From contig JAUXGC010000032.1 in the NCBI GenBank assembly GCA_030622375.1, positions 1-10,538 of the forward strand: a stretch of DNA of 10,538 bases, read 5' to 3'. A program made the translations under genes and the position numbers. The number at the start of each line of letters is the position of its first letter. Positions within the stretch are counted from its first letter, which is position 1. Of this stretch, positions 5,396 to 10,538 are shown in pieces. The notes under the pieces are model-generated. The model was given only the letters and a program-made list of their open reading frames with translations. It had not been told where the DNA came from and did no database searches. Source of the stretch: Sulfurovum sp. GTDB lineage: Bacteria; Campylobacterota; Campylobacteria; Campylobacterales; Sulfurovaceae.

Positions 5396-6297
5396 AAAAG
5401 TGTTCCTGAAATGATAATAATCAGTATATCTAAACGCAGTTGAAAAGAGAGAGCACGATCAATATCGTCTATAGTGATAATAGTGTTTCCATCTCCAAAA
5501 TATGGTTTTGTTTTGATTTTGCCAAAGTATGATGTGTTGCCACCAAGTTTCACTCCAAGAGTCAATGCCATAGCAGAGATAGGATGACCAGCATTTGGGC
5601 TTTCATGCCTCTTTCCATAGCTATAAAAATGAATCATAGCCTTTTTGCTCCCCATTAAAACTGATATGAGAATAGCTGTTATTCTGGCAGGAATATAGTT
5701 TGCCACATCATCAAGTTTGGCTGAAAACATACCAAAATTTTTATACCGTTTATTTCTGTATCCTACCATGGAATCCAGAGTATTTATGGCTTTATAGACA
5801 AATGCCCCTTCTAGTCCAAAAAGAAGTAAATAAAAAAGAGGGGCTACTACTCCATCGGAAAGGTTTTCTGCGTATGTTTCTAAAGCTGCTTTGTTTATAT
5901 CTGATCTCTCAAGATTGTCTGTGTCTCGGCTGACTAAGTATTTGATTTTTGATGGATTTTTGATAATATCTTTAACTGAGTCATAGAGCATTTTTGAAGC
6001 TATGGTACTAGATGCAATAGTGCCTAATAATAAAAGTTCTAATATCTCTCCATACCAATTTTGAGTAAAATAGAAGTTGCCACTTTGAATAAACAAAGTA
6101 AGTGAATGGATGAGTATAAAAACTGTAAGTGTTAAGCTTAGTGTTAAAATAGCACCAATGGCGATAGAGTCTTGATAGAATTTTTTTTCAAACCATTGTA
6201 TGGCATCTCCCATAATGACTACAGGGTGCCGTACAGCATTAAATTCGCCAAAGAGTCTATCTATAAAATAGGCGAGTAACATGAGTTCAAGATACAC
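5386..6297 (-). CDS. cbiB: Adenosylcobinamide-phosphate synthase CbiB
   Basis: CbiB condenses adenosylcobyric acid with aminopropanol phosphate (or ethanolamine phosphate) at the membrane. This 303-residue polytopic protein shows the family motifs in order: DRLFGEF and RHPVVIMG (13-30), ETYAENLSDGVVAPLFY (140-156), NTLDSMVGYRN (172-182), KLDDVANYIPAR (194-205), SPNAGHPISAMAL (233-245) and LGGNTSYFG (251-259). It has four to five hydrophobic segments and ends with a C-terminal helix, at normal length. The start chosen is GTG at 6297, preceded at a distance by AGAGAG; an ATG at 6282 (298 residues) is possible but has no Shine-Dalgarno. It overlaps cobQ by 11 bp and the downstream kinase by 10 bp, placing the linker-attaching enzyme directly beside the linker-making pair. 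Confidence 0.95.
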   Translation of the reverse strand: MYLELMLLAYFIDRLFGEFNAVRHPVVIMGDAIQWFEKKFYQDSIAIGAILTLSLTLTVFILIHSLTLFIQSGNFYFTQNWYGEILELLLLGTIASSTIASKMLYDSVKDIIKNPSKIKYLVSRDTDNLERSDINKAALETYAENLSDGVVAPLFYLLLFGLEGAFVYKAINTLDSMVGYRNKRYKNFGMFSAKLDDVANYIPARITAILISVLMGSKKAMIHFYSYGKRHESPNAGHPISAMALTLGVKLGGNTSYFGKIKTKPYFGDGNTIITIDDIDRALSFQLRLDILIIIISGTLLWV

Positions 6298-7642
6298 TTT
6301 GAATAATTCTCTCTACATCAAGTTTTTTTCGCATTGTTTCCACAAAATTTTTGATACTCTTTTTTTTGTAAGTTTCAAACTCTTCATCATTAAAAAGTTC
6401 ATGTACAAAAGTACCTTTAATATTTGCTTTTTGGTAGTAAAGAGGGTATTTTTCGCTACGACCGTGATGCATTTGAAACCCTGTAATACTTTTGCCAAAG
6501 AGTCTGTAGGTATCACGTTTCAATATTTTCTTTTTGTTAAATATAATATCATCATCTATAAATCCTAATCCTTCTATGCGTGATGAAAATTCAGACTCTA
6601 TGGCATCATCATCTATGATATTGCGAAACATCATTTGATAACCCCCGCAAATCCCAAGTATTTCAGTTTTTCGTGTTTTGAGTTGTTCAAAAAGTCCTGT
6701 CTGTTTTAACCACTTCAAATCTTCTATAACACGTTTGGAACCTGGCAAAATAATAGAGTCAAAGTTTTCTAAAGATAAGTTAGTTTTTATAAACTCTAAA
6801 ACAATATCTTTACTAGCTATAAGAGGTTCAAAATCATTATAGTTACTCATGGTGGGGTAAGCAATTACTCCAATGTGTTTGGCATTAAAGTTATTTTGTT
6901 GCTGATAGTGCATTAAGCTTTGTGAATCCTCAAAACCTAAGTTAAAAGGAAGGTAGGGGAGGACTCCTAAAACTGGTATTTTAAACTCCTCTTCTATGAT
7001 GCGAATACCTTCATCAAAAAGGCTTAAGTCTCCACGAAACTTGTTAACAATAACTCCAATAATATTTTTTTGTAACTCCTTTGGCAAGAGATTGTAAACA
7101 CCCCAGATGGAAGCAAAAACACCCCCTTTTTCAATATCGGCTACAAGTATAATTTTTGTTTTGAATTGTGTAGCTATAAAAATATTGGATAAATCTTTTT
7201 TCATAAGATTTAACTCAACAGGGCTTCCTGCTCCTTCACAAACAATACAGTCGTAACGCTTATCAAGGTAGTTAAAAGCATCTATAACCGCTGGTTTCAG
7301 GCAATCTAAATCACGATAGTATGCGTGTATATCTTTGGAGCCAATTGTCTTTCCATTTATGATGAGTGAAGCGCTATTTTTATGACCAGATTTTAGTAAA
7401 ATAGGGTTCAGATGGTAAGAGGTAGGTACATTTAAAACTTCAGCTTGAAAATATTGTGCAATCGCTATTTCAGAGCCATCATCACAAACATTGGCATTAT
7501 TTGAAACATTTTGCGCTTTAAAGGGGACAACACTGTATCCCAAATCTTGTATAATTTTAGCTATAACAAAAGTGATAGTTGATTTGCCCGCATCACTAGA
7601 TGTTCCAAAAATAGAAATATTTTGTATAGGATGTTTCGTCAT
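6287..7642 (-). CDS. cobQ: Cobyric acid synthase CobQ/CbiP
   Basis: This glutamine-dependent amidotransferase adds amides to the b, d, e and g side chains of adenosylcobyrinic acid a,c-diamide, giving cobyric acid, with ATP. The N-terminal dethiobiotin-synthetase-like domain has FGTSSDAGKST (12-22), PFKAQNVSNNANV (40-52), NPILLKSG (79-86), CEGAGSPVELNL (135-146) and VADIEKGGVFAS (167-178). The C-terminal class I-type glutaminase domain has the nucleophile Cys332 in LGICGGYQMM, GFQMHHGRSE (388-397) and GTFVHELF (410-417) with His414. At 451 residues it is shorter than many CobQ proteins (~490-500), but no domain is missing. The ATG at 7642 overlaps the cobU stop by 4 bp (ATGA) with only a weak Shine-Dalgarno. 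CobQ shows that the cell handles cobyrinic acid diamide, so a corrin ring is made, or an early precursor acquired, elsewhere. Confidence 0.95.
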   Translation of the reverse strand: MTKHPIQNISIFGTSSDAGKSTITFVIAKIIQDLGYSVVPFKAQNVSNNANVCDDGSEIAIAQYFQAEVLNVPTSYHLNPILLKSGHKNSASLIINGKTIGSKDIHAYYRDLDCLKPAVIDAFNYLDKRYDCIVCEGAGSPVELNLMKKDLSNIFIATQFKTKIILVADIEKGGVFASIWGVYNLLPKELQKNIIGVIVNKFRGDLSLFDEGIRIIEEEFKIPVLGVLPYLPFNLGFEDSQSLMHYQQQNNFNAKHIGVIAYPTMSNYNDFEPLIASKDIVLEFIKTNLSLENFDSIILPGSKRVIEDLKWLKQTGLFEQLKTRKTEILGICGGYQMMFRNIIDDDAIESEFSSRIEGLGFIDDDIIFNKKKILKRDTYRLFGKSITGFQMHHGRSEKYPLYYQKANIKGTFVHELFNDEEFETYKKKSIKNFVETMRKKLDVERIIQSVS

Positions 7643-8130
7643 TTTAGCTTGATTTCCAAGCCAAGTTTTACTTCATATACTTCATCACAAAGTTTTGCCA
7701 ACAGTTGACCTATGATACCAGACCTGTCTATGTAAGTTCTACTCTGTTTGTCTGTAGGAATAACACCGGAATTGACATCATTAAGAACAAATACAATGTT
7801 TGCATCTATGCTCCCCAGTGTTTTTAAGTGAGACAAAACATTCTCTTCGGACTCTTCTATGGTGTTGAGTATCCACATAGAGATACAATCTATGATATGA
7901 GTCTCTTTTCTTTGAATGACTTTTACCAAATCTATAGGCTCTTCTGTGGTGATAAATTTCTCTTCTCTTTGCTGTTTATGTCTAGTAATACGCTCTTTCA
8001 TTTCACTATCATGATAACTGTTATCGTAGGTAGCGATATAATATGGTTTAGTATCAGATAGTGCCAATGCTTTAGCTTCAGCCAATTTACTTTTACCTGA
8101 TTTCTGTCCACCATAGTATAAAACTTTCAT
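7639..8130 (-). CDS. cobU: Bifunctional adenosylcobinamide kinase / guanylyltransferase CobU
   Basis: CobU phosphorylates adenosylcobinamide and then transfers GMP to make AdoCbi-GDP, the substrate of CobS. This 163-residue protein has the P-loop GGQKSGKS (7-14), YYIAT (30-34), ERITRHKQQREEKF (46-59) with His51 at the position of the guanylylated histidine (His46 in Salmonella), CISMWILN (82-89), VLNDVNSGVIPTD (114-126) and RTYIDRSGIIGQLLAKLCDEVYEV, all typical. The length is somewhat below the usual ~180. It overlaps cobT and cobQ by 4 bp each (ATGA junctions), so it sits inside a coupled cobT-cobU-cobQ block. The ATG at 8130 has only a weak GAAAG upstream. Confidence 0.95.
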   Translation of the reverse strand: MKVLYYGGQKSGKSKLAEAKALALSDTKPYYIATYDNSYHDSEMKERITRHKQQREEKFITTEEPIDLVKVIQRKETHIIDCISMWILNTIEESEENVLSHLKTLGSIDANIVFVLNDVNSGVIPTDKQSRTYIDRSGIIGQLLAKLCDEVYEVKLGLEIKLK

Positions 8131-9188
8131 GAGATTAAAAAACTTTCAATTTGTCTAGTTATTGCTTCTTTGGTGATGCCATGTAAAGAAGCATAGATTA
8201 GAGCAGCACCAGCACCAACACCCTCTTTTGCTTCACCCTCATCATAGAGCTTGAGGGCAGGGTGTGTAGTGAGTGAAAAATCAAAGCTTGCATAATAGGC
8301 TTGAATGGGGAAGTCCAACATTTCCAAGAGTGCTTTAATGTTGCTATGTTTATCTTTGGCAATCCACCTAGTAGTACAGAGTGCTATATTGGATGTATCA
8401 AAAGTAGTCTGCCTCTCTTTGAGTATGCTGTTGAGTACTAAAAGTACACATGCCATTTGTGTACCACCTGCTAGCACTATTTCCACTCTATTGTTTAACC
8501 CATAAATAAAACCAGCGTTAAAGATAAGCATATTGTCACTTACTTTTCCTAATTTATCGTAAATCGTATCATTCTGAGTGATATTTTCCAAGCTTTTGGT
8601 GATAGTCTCTTCTCGAATAGAGTGGGGCACTTCTTTAAAACTAGAACTAAAATAATTTTGAGCTTGATACCCAAGTGCCAGAGCTGTAGCCTTAGCCGTA
8701 GTTGTACCAGAGGGTACAGACTCTCCTAAAATAATATATTCATCTTTACATATATACGCTTCTCCAAACTCTACACCTCTTTGAAAAAGTGTTTCTGCGG
8801 CTATCTGCGCATTTGTATCTATGCGATGGCTAGGTTTTATGTCAAAAGAGTGTTGTTTGAAGTATTTAACTTTTGGTGCTACTTCCATACCTAAGTTTAA
8901 AAGTTCAATGCGTCCAAAAGAGGAAAGAAGATGTACAGCCCTGGTGATAAGTGCAGGAGTAGGTACACCTTTGGGTGTTTTGGCTATATCTTCCAAGCTC
9001 CTAACTTCTCCACTGCATATAAATTCAGAGTCTAGTGTTGGAGTCAGATGAATGAGACCAGGAATGCCCGCTTGAGTGATGCCTTCTATGTCAGCTGTTT
9101 TTGTGTTGCTCATAGCTAACATAAAAGTAGCCTTTTTACCTCGCAAGGACTCTATAAAGTCCTTGTTTCCTATAAGTGTTTTTATCAT
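8127..9188 (-). CDS. cobT: Nicotinate-nucleotide phosphoribosyltransferase CobT, archaeal/cyanobacterial type (TIGR00303-like)
   Basis: CobT moves phosphoribose from nicotinate mononucleotide to the lower-ligand base and makes the alpha-ribotide. The 353-residue protein looks like the divergent subfamily known from archaea and cyanobacteria rather than Salmonella CobT. It has FMLAMSNTKTADIEGITQAG (22-41), HRIDTNAQIAAETL (121-134), GESVPSGTTTAKATAL (155-170), VLAGGTQMACVLLV (238-251) and EGVGAGAALIYA (322-333). Glu322 lies in the same kind of E-G-x-G-A motif that holds the catalytic glutamate in Salmonella CobT. The ATG at 9188 has AAGGAT eight bases upstream, the best ribosome site of the operon, after the only intergenic gap (25 bp). 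The ligand cannot be read off: no dimethylbenzimidazole synthesis gene is in the window, so adenine or an imported benzimidazole are both possible. Confidence 0.88.
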   Translation of the reverse strand: MIKTLIGNKDFIESLRGKKATFMLAMSNTKTADIEGITQAGIPGLIHLTPTLDSEFICSGEVRSLEDIAKTPKGVPTPALITRAVHLLSSFGRIELLNLGMEVAPKVKYFKQHSFDIKPSHRIDTNAQIAAETLFQRGVEFGEAYICKDEYIILGESVPSGTTTAKATALALGYQAQNYFSSSFKEVPHSIREETITKSLENITQNDTIYDKLGKVSDNMLIFNAGFIYGLNNRVEIVLAGGTQMACVLLVLNSILKERQTTFDTSNIALCTTRWIAKDKHSNIKALLEMLDFPIQAYYASFDFSLTTHPALKLYDEGEAKEGVGAGAALIYASLHGITKEAITRQIESFLIS

Positions 9189-9196
9189 CTGATCTT

Positions 9197-9202
9197 ATCC
9201 TT
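9197..9202 (-). promoter_or_regulatory. Strong ribosome binding site of cobT
   Basis: AAGGAT on the - strand lies eight bases before the cobT ATG, in the only non-overlapping junction (9189-9213) of the operon. It suggests fresh ribosome loading at cobT, while most later genes rely on overlaps. No terminator or promoter is visible in the 25 bp. Confidence 0.6.
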
Positions 9203-9213
9203 GTATATGTTTT

Positions 9214-10161
9214 TTATGATAATTTTCCTCTGTGCATAATGAGGTAAATAAAGAATGGGCCACCTATAAATGCAGTGATAATTCCTATGGGGATGTCTGA
9301 GGTTAAACCTAAATTTCGAGAGATGAAATCGCTTATGACCAAAAACAGACCAGAGTAGAAAAAAACTGGCATAAGTAGCTTGTCAGCACTTTGTTTATAG
9401 AGTATTTTTACAATATGTGGGATAATAAGCCCTACAAAACCTATGGGACCAGTGATACTAACACAGACACCTACTCCCAGAGAGACTGCTAGAAGCAAAA
9501 TAATATTTACTTTTTTGATGGAAATACCTTTAAGAAAAGCATTGTCATTAGAAGTGAGCAGTACACGTAACTCATACTTGTATGTGAGAGAAATGCCCAG
9601 CAAGATAATGGCAGAAATCATAATGAGTGTGGTCTCTTCCCAGCCCACAACATCCAAACTTCCCATAGTAAAACGAACTATTTCAAAGCTTTGAGATTCA
9701 TCACTGATGTAGAAGAGTATCATAAGCACTGCATTGTAAAAAAAGGATAGAGCTATACCAACAAGAAGAAGTGAATTACTTTCAAATGACTTGAGTCTAG
9801 CAGTTAAGGCAAAAAGTATAAAGATGGTAACCATTGCACCTAAAAACCCAAATCCAGAAACGAAAGACCCTAGACCAAAAACTATGGCAAAGGCTGCACC
9901 AAGAGTAGCACCACTAGCTACACCAAGAGTGTATGGAGTGCCCATTGGATTTTTGAAAAGTGACTGGAAAATCAACCCACCCAATCCCAATAGTGCTCCC
10001 GTAAAAAATGCTACGACTATACGAGGAAAACGTAACTCCCAAAATAGTTGATACTCCATAGAAGAGGAATTCATAATTTGTGAAATATCTAAATGGACTT
10101 GACCATAAAATGGAGCAATTATAATAATAAGTATAGAGCATAAGATAAGTACTGTTTTCAT
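9214..10161 (-). CDS. BtuC/FecCD-family ABC transporter permease, likely corrinoid uptake
   Basis: This 315-residue, highly hydrophobic protein is an inner-membrane permease of the FecCD/BtuC family, which imports cobalamin, heme or iron-siderophores from a periplasmic binding protein. Family landmarks are LRFPRIVVAFFTGALLGLGG (43-62), FKNPMGTPYTLGVASGA (69-85), MGSLD (166-170), the coupling-helix segment TGPIGFVGLIIPHIVK (237-252) and IPIGIITAFIGGPFFIYL (290-307). It is slightly short for the family, with a brief N-terminus. The ATG at 10161 overlaps the ATPase stop by 4 bp (ATGA). Cobamide genes downstream favour corrinoid import, but the family does not separate B12 from iron chelates, so no symbol is given. 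No binding protein gene is in the window. Confidence 0.87.
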   Translation of the reverse strand: MKTVLILCSILIIIIAPFYGQVHLDISQIMNSSSMEYQLFWELRFPRIVVAFFTGALLGLGGLIFQSLFKNPMGTPYTLGVASGATLGAAFAIVFGLGSFVSGFGFLGAMVTIFILFALTARLKSFESNSLLLVGIALSFFYNAVLMILFYISDESQSFEIVRFTMGSLDVVGWEETTLIMISAIILLGISLTYKYELRVLLTSNDNAFLKGISIKKVNIILLLAVSLGVGVCVSITGPIGFVGLIIPHIVKILYKQSADKLLMPVFFYSGLFLVISDFISRNLGLTSDIPIGIITAFIGGPFFIYLIMHRGKLS

Positions 10162-10538
10162 AGGTTTACCACATAAAAATCTGATATTTTTTTAATAGCA
10201 TCACCAAAGATAGACTTTAAATTTTGCATTTCAAAAAAATCTTTATTTTGACCAAAAAAATGTATTTTTCCTTCTTTAATATAGAGTATTTTGTACCCAA
10301 GTTTAAAAGCTAAAGTGAGATCATGAGTAATGACTATTTTATTTTGAAAATGATTAGATTTCAAAATATTATAGACTCTGCGTATTTTTTGAGGGTCAAG
10401 ATTTGCTGTAGGTTCATCAAATATAGTTATTTTTGCAGCGTGCAGAAGTGCTGAAGCCAAAAGTGTAAGTTGTTGCTCTCCAGAACTTAGTGTTTTGCAT
10501 GAAGTGTGTGCCAGTCCCTCTATCTCCAGTAGTTGCAT
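10158..10538 (-). CDS. ABC transporter ATP-binding protein (BtuD/FecE type), 5' part outside window
   Basis: Only the C-terminal 126 residues are seen; the gene continues past the right edge. It has the ABC signature LSSGEQQ (visible residues 17-23), Walker B ITIFDEPTANLDP (37-49) with the D-loop, and the switch histidine in IVITHDL (68-74). A short regulatory-type tail follows. The Walker A and Q-loop lie upstream of the window. The ATG at 10538 is internal, as it falls within the helix that normally leads into the signature. The 4-bp overlap with the permease gene shows that the two form one transporter. The substrate is probably a corrinoid, from context only. Confidence 0.88.
   Translation of the reverse strand: MQLLEIEGLAHTSCKTLSSGEQQLTLLASALLHAAKITIFDEPTANLDPQKIRRVYNILKSNHFQNKIVITHDLTLAFKLGYKILYIKEGKIHFFGQNKDFFEMQNLKSIFGDAIKKISDFYVVNL

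Noticed and set aside
9189..9213. Gap between permease and cobT as a site for a cobalamin riboswitch or promoter
   Set aside because: At 25 bp it is far too short for a riboswitch, and only a ribosome binding site is visible.
1951..10538. Frequent ACTCT/AGAGT words as a possible DNA-uptake or Chi-like signal
   Set aside because: They fall largely within Glu, Ser and Leu codons in an AT-rich genome; without counting against the whole genome no enrichment can be claimed.
1..10538. CRISPR arrays, tRNA or rRNA genes, insertion sequences, phage genes
   Set aside because: None seen on reading both strands; coding is continuous apart from 1355-1526.

Overview
The window is AT-rich, with closely packed, overlapping genes. 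The protein sequences look like those of a Campylobacterota (epsilonproteobacterial) bacterium, perhaps a Sulfurimonas/Sulfurovum/Sulfurospirillum-type organism. That is a judgement from protein style and gene content; there is no rRNA or other marker here to prove it.

Left part, + strand (1-1928): the tail of a surface-polysaccharide locus. It holds the C-terminus of a Wza-type polysaccharide export protein, then a WecA/MraY-family polyprenyl-phosphate sugar-phosphate transferase. A 172-bp non-coding stretch follows, with a possible promoter, an inverted repeat and a leader that can fold in two ways. After it comes a small secreted, valine/lysine-rich helical protein of unknown function. A strong hairpin at 1935-1957 separates this side from the converging genes on the other strand.

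Right part, - strand (10538 down to 1951): one tightly coupled cobamide (vitamin B12-type) operon. Transcription order is ABC ATPase (partial), BtuC/FecCD-type permease, CobT, CobU, CobQ, CbiB, a protein-kinase-fold small-molecule kinase, CobD, CobS, CobC, and a cysteine-rich small protein. Nearly every junction is a 4-19 bp overlap; the only gap is 25 bp, between the permease and cobT. Together the genes cover corrinoid (or metal-chelate) import, amidation to cobyric acid, making and attaching the aminopropanol-phosphate (or ethanolamine-phosphate) linker, guanylylation of the cobinamide, activation of the lower base, joining of the two halves, and removal of the final phosphate. Corrin-ring genes, a corrinoid adenosyltransferase and a periplasmic binding protein are not in the window. 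The operon promoter, and any cobalamin riboswitch, would lie beyond the right edge.

The most interesting points are: (1) the kinase between cbiB and cobD, a good candidate for a PduX-unrelated L-threonine (or L-serine) kinase; (2) a free-standing cysteine-rich metal-binding-type protein at the operon's end, resembling modules that I recall as extensions of some CobD proteins; (3) an archaeal/cyanobacterial-type CobT; and (4) the low-complexity secreted helical protein with its possibly regulated leader.
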